From Neobacillus piezotolerans (GTDB lineage: Bacteria; Bacillota; Bacilli; Bacillales; Cytobacillaceae), in the NCBI RefSeq assembly GCF_003362805.1, contig NZ_QNQT01000001.1, positions 62,001 through 126,000 of the forward strand: 64,000 nucleotides of DNA. Direction: 5' to 3'. Position numbers and translations under genes: made by a program. This document shows, one piece after another, positions 26,805-34,548 of this stretch (its first letter is position 1; every line of letters starts with the position of its first letter). The notes under the pieces were generated by a model. It was not told the DNA's origin and made no database searches. It saw nothing but the letters and a program-made list of their open reading frames with translations.

Positions 26805-27137
26805 ATGAAGAATGATATTTTTATTAAGGTTATTTTAACTGGAATATTAGTGTGTCTGATTGTAATTGCTTTAAGAATCAATACGAATGAATATATTCAA
26901 ACATCGCCCCCTAATGTTGACGTTAATAACCAGGGTGGGAGAGTTGTTCAAATTGCACCTAATATAGTTGGGGTTGTTGATACTGGGAGTGGCAGTGGTT
27001 GGGAACAACTAGTAATTTTTGAATACGATCCAAATACCAAAAAGTTTGAAGTCGTTAGCTCCTTAACCTATGAAGACATTTTTAACCACCCGAAAGAAAA
27101 TGGTATTCCAGTAAGAGATGATAAATATGGAAACTAA
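26805..27137 (+). CDS. Hypothetical membrane-anchored or secreted protein
   Basis: A 110-residue protein with one N-terminal hydrophobic segment (IFIKVILTGILVCLIVIAL) and no lipobox Cys, so it is probably membrane-anchored with an outside domain. The outer part contains a Gly/Ser-rich VDTGSGSGWEQLVIFEYDP segment reminiscent of a beta-strand domain. GGGGAG precedes the ATG. It is a single gene between repeat copies 2 and 3. Function unknown. Confidence 0.6.
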   Translation: MKNDIFIKVILTGILVCLIVIALRINTNEYIQTSPPNVDVNNQGGRVVQIAPNIVGVVDTGSGSGWEQLVIFEYDPNTKKFEVVSSLTYEDIFNHPKENGIPVRDDKYGN

Positions 27138-27147
27138 AGGTTACTAA

Positions 27148-27235
27148 GCTAACGATTGCGTAGATCCAGAAAGGATTTCCGCACTTTTTTATAGAATTCT
27201 TTATTAAACAAACGGGGCAGTTTAGTTGAATAAAG
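27148..27235 (+). repeat. Cassette-region repeat, copy 3
   Basis: Left hairpin TGCGTAGATCC/GGATTTCCGCA plus TTTTTT. Right arms CTTTATTAAAC and GTTGAATAAAG keep their pairing although the sequence differs from the usual CCTTATT/AATAAGG. Loop AAACGGGGCAGTTTA is identical to other copies. Confidence 0.88.
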
Positions 27236-27321
27236 CATGTATCTTGACAATCGTTTTTACACAATTATAATAGATATTAGAGAGTCTTATAGTCTTTAAT
27301 AGATAGGAAGGGTTGAATCCA

Positions 27322-27714
27322 TTGAAGTACTCAAAAGCAACTAATTATGCTCTTCATACAATGTTAAATTTAGCTTTGTCAAAATCAAGCAAACCAATAG
27401 GGGTACAGACACTAGCAGAAAAGCTGAATGTTTCACCAACTTACTTATCTAAAATCCTAACCAAGCTTGTAAAAGAAGGGATGGTATCTTCTGTGTCAGG
27501 AGCAAATGGTGGATATTCATTGACAAGAGGCTGGGAATCCATTTCTTTTCTTGATATTATTTTTGCTATTGAGGGAAAGTCATCATTGTTTGAGTGCGGA
27601 TTAGACCATGGACCTCAATGTCAGATCCAAAAAGTAATGTTGAAGTCCGAAGAAAAAATGGAAGAAGAATTAAGGAGGCAAACCCTGGCTGATTTAGCTA
27701 AGACATCTGAATAA
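27322..27714 (+). CDS. Rrf2 family transcriptional regulator
   Basis: A 130-residue winged helix-turn-helix protein of the Rrf2 family. The start MKYSKATNYALHTMLNLA and the recognition region KLNVSPTYLSKILTKLVKEG are diagnostic, followed by SGANGGYSLTR. Two Cys (CGLDHGPQC) lie where redox- or cluster-sensing Rrf2 proteins carry theirs, though one fewer than in IscR/NsrR. TTG 27322 is chosen with GGAAGGG upstream; TTG 27313 overlaps that site. It stands 70 bases before a flavoprotein gene. AGTCTTTAAT at about 27290 and GGTCTTTAAT near 27759 may be parts of its operators. Confidence 0.85.
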   Translation: MKYSKATNYALHTMLNLALSKSSKPIGVQTLAEKLNVSPTYLSKILTKLVKEGMVSSVSGANGGYSLTRGWESISFLDIIFAIEGKSSLFECGLDHGPQCQIQKVMLKSEEKMEEELRRQTLADLAKTSE

Positions 27715-27795
27715 TTAAATGATGTCTTTTTTTATCCTCCTATTATAGATAATAAAGGTCTTTAATGTATTTAATTAAAAGGAGTGTATATTATT

Positions 27796-28695
27796 ATGTT
27801 AGATTGTGTAATAGTTGGTGGAGGTCCAGCGGGTTTAAACGCTGCACTTGTATTAGGCAGGGCAAGAAGAAATGTGATTTTATTCGACAATAACTCTCCA
27901 AGAAACGCAGTTACCCAAGAGTCGCATGGATTTATTACAAGAGACGGAATTAAACCAAGAGAATTTAGAGAAATTGCTCATCAGGACATAGCCAAGTATC
28001 CTTCTATCATGATAAGAAATGAAAAAATTATTGATGTAAAAAAAACGGGAATGCATTTCGAAGTCGTGACCGAAAAAGGAGAATGTATTAAAGGGAAGAA
28101 GGTTATTTTAGCTACAGGACTTAAGGAAATTCATCCGGCAATAGAAAACATTATGGATTTCTATGGAAAAAGTCTTTTCAGCTGTCCTTATTGTGATGGC
28201 TGGGAGTTGAAAGACCTTCCGCTAATGATTATTTCAGAAAGCCACTCTGCTTTCCATATGGCTAAAACAGTTTACAATTGGAGCAAAGACTTAATTGTTT
28301 GTACCAATGGAAAGAAGATATTAACCGTAGAGCAAAAGAATATGTTACAAAGAAAAGGAATTAAAGTATATGAGCAAAAAATTAAATCTCTTATTGGCGG
28401 AAATGGGAGTTTAGAAGCTGTAATTTTTGAGGATGGTGAAGAGGTAAAGAGGAATGGAGGATTTGTGACACCTGAATGGATTCAAGCTACCACTTTCGGT
28501 CAATCTTTAGGATGTAAAACACACGAGCTTGGTGGAATTATAACTGATCAATTTGGCAGAACTAATATTGAAGGGCTATATGCCGCTGGAGATACCTCAG
28601 TTATTGCTCCTTCACAAGTGATTATTGCAGCAGCGGAAGGTTCTAGAGCCGCAATGGGAGTCAATACAGACTTATCTCAAGATGATTTTAATTAA
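27796..28695 (+). CDS. Thioredoxin-reductase-like FAD/NAD(P)H oxidoreductase
   Basis: About 299 residues of the thioredoxin reductase fold. FAD-binding CVIVGGGPAGLNAALVLGRA is at the N-terminus and the C-terminal FAD motif is GLYAAGDTSVIAPSQV. A redox-active CPYC lies in the middle (SCPYCDGWE), as in thioredoxin reductase. The NAD(P)H-binding GxGxxA/G motif is not clear: the expected place reads LMIISESHSAFHMAKT, so cofactor use may differ from the classical enzyme. AAAAGGAG precedes ATG 27796 by 11 bases. It forms a unit with the Rrf2 regulator, which probably controls it in response to redox stress. Confidence 0.82.
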   Translation: MLDCVIVGGGPAGLNAALVLGRARRNVILFDNNSPRNAVTQESHGFITRDGIKPREFREIAHQDIAKYPSIMIRNEKIIDVKKTGMHFEVVTEKGECIKGKKVILATGLKEIHPAIENIMDFYGKSLFSCPYCDGWELKDLPLMIISESHSAFHMAKTVYNWSKDLIVCTNGKKILTVEQKNMLQRKGIKVYEQKIKSLIGGNGSLEAVIFEDGEEVKRNGGFVTPEWIQATTFGQSLGCKTHELGGIITDQFGRTNIEGLYAAGDTSVIAPSQVIIAAAEGSRAAMGVNTDLSQDDFN

Positions 28696-28730
28696 ACTAT
28701 TTAAAAACTTTGTGAAACAATGTACTTAAA

Positions 28731-28822
28731 CTATAGGGTGCGATGATCCAGGAATGATTTTCGCACTTATTTGTTGAATTCCTTATTGAACAAACGGGGT
28801 AGTATAGTTCAATAAGGAATTA
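28731..28822 (+). repeat. Cassette-region repeat, copy 4 (best-paired)
   Basis: Left hairpin GTGCGA...TCGCAC. The right hairpin is a perfect 15-base inverted repeat, AATTCCTTATTGAAC at 28777-28791 and GTTCAATAAGGAATT at 28807-28821, around loop AAACGGGGTAGTATA. Lies after the flavoprotein gene. Confidence 0.9.
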
Positions 28823-28965
28823 TTTGTCGAACGATTGCTTCAACCACAAAAAGGGGATTATGGAGATTTATTGAATACTTACAATTAATAGTGAAAACCG
28901 ATTATTAATTCACTGAACTAGCAACAAAGCATAATGAACAAGTGGAATTGAGGGGGGGAATGAAT

Positions 28966-29430
28966 ATGCAGGCTAATGAGGAAATCATAGCGGAAGAAAG
29001 AATGGAAGACATTACTGGTATAACTTGTATTTATGTACCAGTAAATGATGTTTACGAGTCAATTAAATGGTACCAAAAGAATCTTGGGTATCAACCTGCA
29101 AACAACGACCGTGTTGAGCCTGGGATAGAGATGGCTGTTTTGAATTTTCCAGATCTGAATGGAAATCTACCCTCACCTGGTTTAAGGCAAGTTGTACCCG
29201 CTCTATTTCTTCACAAATCGGACGAAGAAGGCGGTCGATTACGCTTTTCATGGTCATTGGACAACGGCAAACCACATGCAATGGCGTGTTTCATTACTCC
29301 ACGGATTAAGGAACTATTAGAACGTTTTAAGAAAAACGGAGTGAATATTTTAGGAGAACGGATAACAAGCGGACCAAACATAACGTTTGCAGATCCTGAC
29401 GGGAACATATGGGAAGTTTGGCAACCATAA
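28966..29430 (+). CDS. VOC family protein
   Basis: A 154-residue glyoxalase-fold protein with an N-terminal extension of about 20 residues. TCIYVPVNDVYESIKWYQKN opens the first module; the second ends NITFADPDGNIWEVWQP with the typical C-terminal metal-ligand Glu. The first module lacks the usual His after the first strand (IYVP instead of xHxx), so metal binding may be incomplete. AGGGGGGG lies 8 bases before ATG 28966. Single gene between repeat copies 4 and 5, with its own terminator. Confidence 0.78.
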   Translation: MQANEEIIAEERMEDITGITCIYVPVNDVYESIKWYQKNLGYQPANNDRVEPGIEMAVLNFPDLNGNLPSPGLRQVVPALFLHKSDEEGGRLRFSWSLDNGKPHAMACFITPRIKELLERFKKNGVNILGERITSGPNITFADPDGNIWEVWQP

Positions 29431-29474
29431 TTAATTAACCCTTGCTATTACCTAAACGGATCAGGGGAGCACAG

Positions 29475-29502
29475 CGGTGGAATCGATCCACCGTTTATTT
29501 TG
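29475..29502 (+). terminator. Terminator after the second VOC gene
   Basis: CGGTGGA and TCCACCG form a stem at 29475-29493 followed by TTTATTTT. Confidence 0.7.
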
Positions 29503-29618
29503 TATTCCTCGATCTAATAAACTTAAGCATTTCTCCAAATATATTATAGGAATTATTTTGGGAATGTATTTGTTTTTTCAGTAATAGTAAGTTTATAAAC
29601 TTTATTTCCTTATTTAAG

Positions 29619-29702
29619 AAACGGGTGCGTTGATCTAGAAGGATTAATGGCCTTTTTTATTGAATTCCTTATTGAAGAAACGGGGCAGGTTAGTTTAATA
29701 AG
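29619..29702 (+). repeat. Cassette-region repeat, copy 5
   Basis: Left part AAACGGGTGCGTTGATC/GGATTAATGGCC plus TTTTTT. Right arms CTTATTGAA and TTTAATAAG pair with one G-T around loop GAAACGGGGCAGGTTA. A TTCCTTATTTAAG precedes the left part, so the element seems to begin with a copy of its own right-hand arm. Confidence 0.87.
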
Positions 29703-29746
29703 AAAATGGCAAAATGATCAGTTTACCTCTTTTGAAATAAAAATGA

Positions 29747-29771
29747 AAAAACGCCAATTGGCGTTTTTTTC
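29747..29771. terminator. Bidirectional terminator
   Basis: AAAACGCCAATTGGCGTTTT is a perfect palindrome flanked by A and T runs. It ends the small minus-strand gene at 29782 and insulates the array on the + strand. Confidence 0.75.
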
Positions 29772-29781
29772 GAAGAGAGTG

Positions 29782-29982
29782 CTATTCATTTGAACCCATA
29801 TTCTGTACATTCTTCGCCGCTTTGTTGACGGCATTGGTTGTTGCATCCACAACATTCATTGCAGCGTTCTCTGTTGTCTCTAACGCACTATGGGCGGCTT
29901 GGAATGCGGCACCCGCAGTATCCTTTATCCCTTTAGACACCTGATTTTCTTGCTGATTGTTATTTTGTTGTTGGTTAGTCAT
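29782..29982 (-). CDS. Small Gln/Asn/Ala-rich protein
   Basis: A 66-residue hydrophilic protein. The first 15 residues are almost all Gln and Asn (MTNQQQNNNQQENQ), and the rest is an Ala/Thr/Asn-rich amphipathic helix (AAFQAAHSALETTENAAMNV) with 11-residue periodicity recalling LEA-like or spore-associated small proteins. Start ATG 29982 has AGGAGGTGG upstream; longer frames lack a site. A terminator follows and it is monocistronic. No specific family is claimed. Confidence 0.68.
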   Translation of the reverse strand: MTNQQQNNNQQENQVSKGIKDTAGAAFQAAHSALETTENAAMNVVDATTNAVNKAAKNVQNMGSNE

Positions 29983-30068
29983 TTTACCACCTCCTGATGT
30001 TATAGGGTATGGAGATAGAATTATTAATATACATTTGTAAAAATGAGTTTGCTCTCTGCCACTTTTGT

Positions 30069-30098
30069 AAAAAGCGTACATCAAAGTACGCTTTTTTA
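30069..30098. terminator. Hairpin between the DUF2238 gene and the small Gln-rich gene
   Basis: AAAAAGCGTAC pairs with GTACGCTTTTT. It ends the minus-strand DUF2238 transcript and could work in both directions. Confidence 0.7.
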
Positions 30099-30163
30099 TA
30101 TTGATGAACCATAAGCGGTACTGGACGTTCACGAAAACAACACTATTATTTTAGACGTAACTT

Positions 30164-30808
30164 TTAATTATTAATGTTTTGTTCCTTCTTAAGGAGCCTG
30201 TTATGAAGTTTTGACAGGAATAGAAGTGCGAGAACTGAGCCAATTAATGTTAACGTCATATCCCATTGTGCATCCCACATACTTCCTTGTGTACCTAAAA
30301 AATTCCTGGATTCTTTTCCACCCTTGGTTATTAAAAAAAATAACCATTCAATTATTTCATAAAGGGCACTGATCGCCAGAGAAATACTTATAATGATGGT
30401 AATTAACCAAGGACCTTTACTTAACGGTGTTTTCCTTAATAAAAGTTCCCTTATCACTATTACAGACAAACCCTTTAACAAATGACCAAAGCGATCATAG
30501 TGATTTCGGTTGAAGTCATATGCGTCTTTTATCCAATTAAATAGAGGAACCCTTGAGTATGTGTAATGACCGCCGATGAACATCATGATTGCTAGAACTG
30601 CAATAATAATATAAGACAGGGTTGTAAGTCGAAACCGCTTGTATGTAACGACTACAATCAATAACCCGACAACGGCAGGACCTGCCTCTATAGCCAATAA
30701 GCCATACCCTCCAATTGGCTTAATGATCGACCATATAAAAACCGCGGTAACAAACAAGAGTAGAAAAATATTAATTGTGTTGCTTTTTCCTTTTTTCACG
30801 TAATCCAT
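30164..30808 (-). CDS. DUF2238 (YjdF-like) membrane protein
   Basis: A 214-residue polytopic protein with about six hydrophobic segments. IGGHYTYSRVPLFNWI, then HYDRFGHLLKGLSVIVIREL, and finally NFLGTQGSMWDAQWDM are the conserved patches of the DUF2238 family, whose role is unknown. The start ATG has only a weak AAGG just upstream. The gene runs against the direction of the neighbouring array units and is not flanked tightly by a repeat, so it may be part of the older chromosomal background. Confidence 0.8.
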   Translation of the reverse strand: MDYVKKGKSNTINIFLLLFVTAVFIWSIIKPIGGYGLLAIEAGPAVVGLLIVVVTYKRFRLTTLSYIIIAVLAIMMFIGGHYTYSRVPLFNWIKDAYDFNRNHYDRFGHLLKGLSVIVIRELLLRKTPLSKGPWLITIIISISLAISALYEIIEWLFFLITKGGKESRNFLGTQGSMWDAQWDMTLTLIGSVLALLFLSKLHNRLLKKEQNINN

Positions 30809-30842
30809 CCTTAGAAGTTATTCCTTTACCATTGGGCAAAAA

Positions 30843-31016
30843 TTAATTCCCCCATAATCTTTTCACATCAAGAGGAACAATTTCACGTCCATTTATTTGC
30901 TTATGGATCAAGGGATTTTTAAACGGATCAGAAATTCTATTTTCTTGGTAAAGGATTCGTGCACGTGCACGTACATCAATTCCTAGAATATTTTCGATTT
31001 TTTTGTAGTAAGTCAT
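30843..31016 (-). CDS. Small hypothetical protein (57 residues)
   Basis: ATG at 31016 with AGGTGAGGTGAAG upstream opens a 57-codon frame with basic, helical content (TYYKKIENILGIDVRARARI, then NPLIHKQINGREIVPLDVKR). It contains no hydrophobic segment. The strong ribosome site and uninterrupted frame support a real gene upstream of, and on the same strand as, the DUF2238 gene (35 bases), so they may be co-transcribed. No family recognised. Confidence 0.55.
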   Translation of the reverse strand: MTYYKKIENILGIDVRARARILYQENRISDPFKNPLIHKQINGREIVPLDVKRLWGN

Positions 31017-31108
31017 TGAATCTTCACCTCACCTCAAGTTAATATTTATTATCGTTCTTTGATTGAAAATAATTCACTATTTATATTGTGCTATTTGATT
31101 TTGAAAAT

Positions 31109-31145
31109 CCTTGTTATGCTAACGGTGCAGGATAGTTGAACAACC
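31109..31145 (+). repeat. Cassette-region repeat, right-half fragment
   Basis: CCTTGTTATGCTAACGGTGC followed by AGGATAGTTGAAC keeps the loop core and the GTTGAA arm start but lacks the terminator-like left hairpin. It lies 34 bases before the gene at 31179. Confidence 0.65.
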
Positions 31146-31178
31146 TAAACGCTGATCATACAAAGGAGTAATGGTCCG

Positions 31179-31667
31179 ATGGAAGATAAGAAACGAGAAT
31201 TAAAAGAGAATGTCCTATACGGTTTGACTCCAGAAGACAGATTTAAGGAATTACACGGGATAACAATAGAGGAATGGGCTGCAAAACGAGTAGAAAAAAT
31301 CAAAGGAAAAACAGGAATCAATCCCGAAGAATGGTATATCAAGCGGGTTACATACACAATACCTATTGATTTCCTTAAAGAAATTCACGGTGTGGTTACA
31401 AAAGAGGATCTAAAGCTCATTAAAGAGCTTCAGGCACTTGGTTTAAATGATGACGTCATAAATGTACTGCTACATTACGTGGATATTTTCAGTAACATTG
31501 GTATGGTTCATTCTTTAGTGAGAGAGATAGGTGCTTACTGGGTCAGTGAAAAAATATTAACCATTGAGAAGGCCGTTTCCTATGTTAGGGAACAACAGAA
31601 GAAAATGCGTAATGGTTACACGAGTAAGAAGCAATACTGTTTTCGGCAGCTTTGGTTACTGCACTAA
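31179..31667 (+). CDS. Hypothetical protein with DnaB/DnaD-like C-terminal helices
   Basis: A 162-residue soluble protein. The N-terminal third repeats a short motif (FKELHGITIEEWAAKRVEKI, then GINPEEWYIKRVTYTIPID). Residues 75-150 (LIKELQALGLNDDVINVLLH and SEKILTIEKAVSYVREQQKK) resemble the DnaB_2/DnaD helical domain of Firmicute replication-initiation proteins. The similarity is by eye only. The last 15 residues look random, so the C-terminus may be rewritten by a deletion. AAAGGAG precedes the ATG. Followed by a DUF3888 gene in the same unit. Confidence 0.55.
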   Translation: MEDKKRELKENVLYGLTPEDRFKELHGITIEEWAAKRVEKIKGKTGINPEEWYIKRVTYTIPIDFLKEIHGVVTKEDLKLIKELQALGLNDDVINVLLHYVDIFSNIGMVHSLVREIGAYWVSEKILTIEKAVSYVREQQKKMRNGYTSKKQYCFRQLWLLH

Positions 31668-31744
31668 AAAACATGTCAGGTTAGTTAAAGAGGAATTGAT
31701 AACTCTATTCAAATTGGGGAAATTAGAATAGAGGTGAAATTATT

Positions 31745-32194
31745 TTGAAAACATTGGGTCTACAACTCTTTATCATATCCTTTTTTGCCTTGGGGCCATT
31801 TGAAGTTCACGCACAACCTAAAGAGAATCCTGTGTTAAGCGAACAAGTAGACTCGCCCGAGCTTAGGATTCATGATATGCTAATGAATTTTTTAAATCCT
31901 CATATTGATGATGCTGTATGTAATTATTACAAACAAATATTAACAGAATGTCCGATGGTTTATCCTTATTTTGTTGATGTGGTAAAGTCACAACGGATGA
32001 ACGGGTTTCGAGGTTTTATATTGCAAATAACACTGGATGTAACCCCAACAATTGGACCGCATATTTCTGTTGGAAAAGACCGTATAACCTTTGAAGTATC
32101 TGCGGGACCTACCGTCAAAATGATTAATTATAAACACTTAGAGACACACGAATTACCAGAGCACTGGAAGGACATCATTAGAGGACCTTTATAA
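31745..32194 (+). CDS. DUF3888-like secreted protein
   Basis: A 149-residue protein with a cleavable-looking signal (LGLQLFIISFFALGPFEVHA) and a mature part matching the DUF3888 family common in Bacillus: LRIHDMLMNFLNPHIDDAVC, then NYYKQILTECPMVYPYFVDV, and a beta-rich end with FILQITLDVTPTIGPH. The start is TTG with AGAGGTGAAA upstream. It is exported; the function of the family is unknown. Repeat copy 6 follows 10 bases after the stop codon. Confidence 0.75.
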   Translation: MKTLGLQLFIISFFALGPFEVHAQPKENPVLSEQVDSPELRIHDMLMNFLNPHIDDAVCNYYKQILTECPMVYPYFVDVVKSQRMNGFRGFILQITLDVTPTIGPHISVGKDRITFEVSAGPTVKMINYKHLETHELPEHWKDIIRGPL

Positions 32195-32203
32195 TTTGTT
32201 GAA

Positions 32204-32290
32204 CTAAAGAGTGCGATGATCCAGGAAGGATTACCGCCCTTTTTTATTGAATTCCTTATTAAACAAACGGGGCAGTTTAGTTGAAGAGGA
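32204..32290 (+). repeat. Cassette-region repeat, copy 6
   Basis: Left hairpin GTGCGATGATCC...GGATTACCGCCC plus TTTTTT. Right arm CCTTATTAAAC, loop AAACGGGGCAGTTTA, arm GTTGAAGAGG (two mismatches). It follows the DUF3888 gene. Confidence 0.88.
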
Positions 32291-32378
32291 TTAGGAATTA
32301 TTTGTATAAATTAGAAAAATCTAATGGTATAATTAGTGTAAATTTACACTATATTATAGGGCGGCGTTTAATTTTAGG

Positions 32379-32660
32379 ATGATTAAATATTTGGGTATTA
32401 TATCATTTATTTTAACTGTGGTTGGATTAATATTTAGTATCAAATTTCAGTCTATGGCATATTGGGGACCAGGTGGTACTTTCACTTGGACTTGGTACTG
32501 GGTAGGTGCCTTTTTATCTTATTTTTGCTTATTAATGTCAATTGTTTGTATGAACAAAGCTAAAAATAATATTGTATTAACCGCATTCAATTTAATAATA
32601 ATTCTTCCTTCACTATTATGGACAACATTTATTATTATTGCTTGGCAGTCTGGAATGTAA
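32379..32660 (+). CDS. Hypothetical small membrane protein
   Basis: A 93-residue protein with three hydrophobic segments (IKYLGIISFILTVVGLIFSI; WVGAFLSYFCLLMSIVCM in outline; LTAFNLIIILPSLLWTTFII) and an aromatic first loop (WGPGGTFTWTWYW). The ribosome site before ATG 32379 is weak. AT-rich, single gene between repeats, with a terminator downstream. Function unknown. Confidence 0.55.
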   Translation: MIKYLGIISFILTVVGLIFSIKFQSMAYWGPGGTFTWTWYWVGAFLSYFCLLMSIVCMNKAKNNIVLTAFNLIIILPSLLWTTFIIIAWQSGM

Positions 32661-32716
32661 ATTATTATTTACCTTCAGAATGATTATTTTTTTATCGGGA
32701 GCTGACTGATAAACAA

Positions 32717-32753
32717 AAAAGCAGAGACGTATAAAGCTGTCTCTGCTTTTTTG
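32717..32753. terminator. Terminator downstream of the small membrane protein gene
   Basis: AAAAAGCAGAGAC pairs with GTCTCTGCTTTTT over an 8-base loop. Usable in either direction. Confidence 0.75.
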
Positions 32754-32873
32754 AAGAAACCCTCCAATAACCCCGTGACCAACGGATAATTTAAGAGTAG
32801 GTTCTTTTCCCCCTATTTTAACCAACTATCCATTTTTAAACAAGCCATTCTAACACGCTCTTATAAACTATAG

Positions 32874-33062
32874 CTATTTTCCAAAAATCATTTTTCCTAC
32901 TACATTATTTTGGTAGATACGTTCAATATCCTCATAGCATTTATCCTTAGTATAATTTGTACCAACTCGGTCAACTTTAAGAAAAATTTCAGCTAGTAAG
33001 GACTTCGCCTCTTTTTCTTCCATTTCGGCGACCATTTTTATTACATTATCTTGGTGGGTCAT
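32874..33062 (-). CDS. Small hypothetical protein
   Basis: A 62-residue acidic helical protein (VIKMVAEMEEKEAKSLLAEI, then KDKCYEDIERIYQNNV). AAAGGAGATGATAAG before the ATG is a strong ribosome site. It is antisense to the array units, with its own short transcript. No family recognised. Confidence 0.6.
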   Translation of the reverse strand: MTHQDNVIKMVAEMEEKEAKSLLAEIFLKVDRVGTNYTKDKCYEDIERIYQNNVVGKMIFGK

Positions 33063-33154
33063 CTTATCATCTCCTTTTACGCTAGTGATTCTACAAGCAA
33101 GGAACGATCCCCTTTATTTGTAAAATAAAAACCAAGCCCTCAGGCTAATTCCTT

Positions 33155-33337
33155 TTATAACGAATAAAAGTTCATCGATGTAGAATAGCTGACCGATGCT
33201 TTTTGTCTCACCATCTCCAACAGCGGGATGATATTGTCGTAATGCTTTTCTAACACAATAGTTGGCTGTTCTTTATCTGCAAATCCTACAAGCAAAGTAA
33301 CTCTACTTACCGATTGCGGTTGGGTTTCAGTCTTATT
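33155..33337 (-). pseudogene. Gene remnant without a start
   Basis: A 60-codon open stretch on the minus strand reads protein-like: SRVTLLVGFADKEQPTIVLE then KHYDNIIPLLEMVRQKASVS. It is preceded in frame by a TAG and has no start codon with a ribosome site. It is probably the end of a decayed gene. The rest of 33063-33440 holds nothing recognisable. Confidence 0.35.
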
Positions 33338-33441
33338 CTATAATTACCACTTACCAATCTGTGAAGCTCATCCTTTGGTTTGGAGCAATAATGTCCCTTA
33401 TAAAAGCCTGATCAATCGATTCTCTGTTATTTGTGTAACCT

Positions 33442-33529
33442 TACTAACGGGTGCTTGGTCCAAGGAGGATTGACCATCTTTTTTGTTGAATTCCTTATTA
33501 AGCAAACGGGGCAGTAATGTTTAATAAGA
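33442..33529 (+). repeat. Cassette-region repeat, copy 7
   Basis: Starts TACTAACGGGTGC. Left hairpin GGTGCTTGGTCC/GGATTGACCATC plus TTTTTT (GGTG/CATC outer pairs differ from other copies but still pair). Right arms CTTATTAA and TTAATAAG perfect, loop GCAAACGGGGCAGTAATG. Confidence 0.88.
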
Positions 33530-33577
33530 GTCCGTAAATTTATGTTGTTAAAGTAAAAGTTTAAAGGGGGAGAGAGT

Positions 33578-33949
33578 TTGAAAAAGAAATTAGCAATTAT
33601 ATTAGGTTTAATTTATATTTTAATCGGTTGTTCTTCTGATGAAGAAAGAGTTGTCAATAAATTGAAATCTGAAGTTGAAGGTAAATACAGTATTGTGATT
33701 TTTGATAATAAAACGACATCCGAAGAATACCAAGGTAGTATAAATAATGACTTAATTGATGCCAATGAATTAAGGGAAGTAATTCATTCTTTAACGTATA
33801 TTATTTTAGATGAAAACTCTTCGCATGATTATAACTATAAAAAAGCATTATCTTTAAATTCGTTTCCTGAAATCGTGGTTTTTGATAACAAAGGTATAGT
33901 TCTTCAAACAAATAAAGTTGAAGAATTGGAAAAATTTTTTCTTCAGTAA
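33578..33949 (+). CDS. Small lipoprotein
   Basis: A 123-residue lipoprotein with signal KKKLAIILGLIYILIGC (lipobox LIGC). The mature part ends FPEIVVFDNKGIVLQTNKVE, a pattern like the last strands of a thioredoxin-like fold, but there is no CxxC. The start is TTG with GGGGGAGAGAG upstream. Single AT-rich gene between repeat copies 7 and 8. Function unknown. Confidence 0.65.
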   Translation: MKKKLAIILGLIYILIGCSSDEERVVNKLKSEVEGKYSIVIFDNKTTSEEYQGSINNDLIDANELREVIHSLTYIILDENSSHDYNYKKALSLNSFPEIVVFDNKGIVLQTNKVEELEKFFLQ

Positions 33950-33958
33950 AATAAAAAG

Positions 33959-34055
33959 CCTTATTAAAGTAACGGGTGCGATGTTCCTGGAAGGACTTCG
34001 GCCCTTTTTTGTTGAACTCCTTATTGAACAAACGGTGCAGTTTAGTTTAATAAGG
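33959..34055 (+). repeat. Cassette-region repeat, copy 8
   Basis: Begins CCTTATTAAAGTAACGGGTGC, showing the extra left-end arm clearly. Left hairpin GCGATGTTCC...GGACTTCGGCCC plus TTTTTT. Right arms CCTTATTGAAC and GTTTAATAAGG pair over 11 bases with one G-T; loop AAACGGTGCAGTTTA. Confidence 0.9.
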
Positions 34056-34101
34056 ATGTTCTTTTTTATGTTAAATTAATAGTATATAAGGGGGAATTAT
34101 T

Positions 34102-34218
34102 ATGAGCTTTTGGACTTGGATAGCAATAGCAATTGCTTTAATCGGTGGTATTTTCGCTGCTATTTCTGGAGCGAATAAGAAACAAAAAAATACGAATGAC
34201 ACTGTAAATCAAGATTGA
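34102..34218 (+). CDS. 38-residue single-span membrane peptide
   Basis: ATG 34102 with AAGGGGGAA upstream opens a 38-codon frame. It has one membrane helix (WTWIAIAIALIGGIFAAISG), then a basic and polar tail (NKKQKNTNDTV). It is a complete single-gene unit between repeat copy 8 and a degenerate copy. The layout suits a small regulatory or toxin-like membrane peptide, but nothing specific is recognised. Confidence 0.6.
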   Translation: MSFWTWIAIAIALIGGIFAAISGANKKQKNTNDTVNQD

Positions 34219-34230
34219 CAATTATATTGA

Positions 34231-34297
34231 CGGGGCTTTAATCCATTAAAGGATTAAGGTCCTTTTTGTTGAATACTTTAACTAAAGCGGCAGCATT
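34231..34297 (+). repeat. Cassette-region repeat, degenerate copy 9
   Basis: GGGGCTTTAATCC...GGATTAAGGTCC plus TTTTT keeps the left hairpin and is followed by GTTGAATACTTTAACTAAAG and GCGGCAG, an eroded right half. Confidence 0.65.
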
Positions 34298-34443
34298 CCG
34301 TCTGAGCTTCAATACTCTCATTGCCAACGAACATACCATCTATATCATGTGAAAATTGCCCCGAAATGTAGATAGTACCGTTGACGCTGTATCCTTGGGT
34401 AATGCCGTGATAGGTCGTGATTGTAGGTTTTAACATTAGTCAT
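34291..34443 (-). pseudogene. Truncated RidA-family gene
   Basis: ATG 34443 with AAGGAGAG upstream starts MTNVKTYNH. After one frame correction the strand reads ITQGYSVNGTIYISGQFSHD and VGNESIEAQTE, the N-terminal third of a RidA (YjgF/YER057c) enamine/imine deaminase. The text then runs into the degenerate repeat copy, so the gene is truncated as well as frameshifted. It is divergent from an HxlR regulator gene that is also damaged. Confidence 0.65.
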
Positions 34444-34548
34444 TTTTTTCTCTCCTTTATTTCAAAGTAAGGTAAGTATAAAATGGATAAAAAGAAAAAA
34501 ATAGTACGCACTTTTTAGATAGATACTACCAGAAAGGATAGTGTTAAT

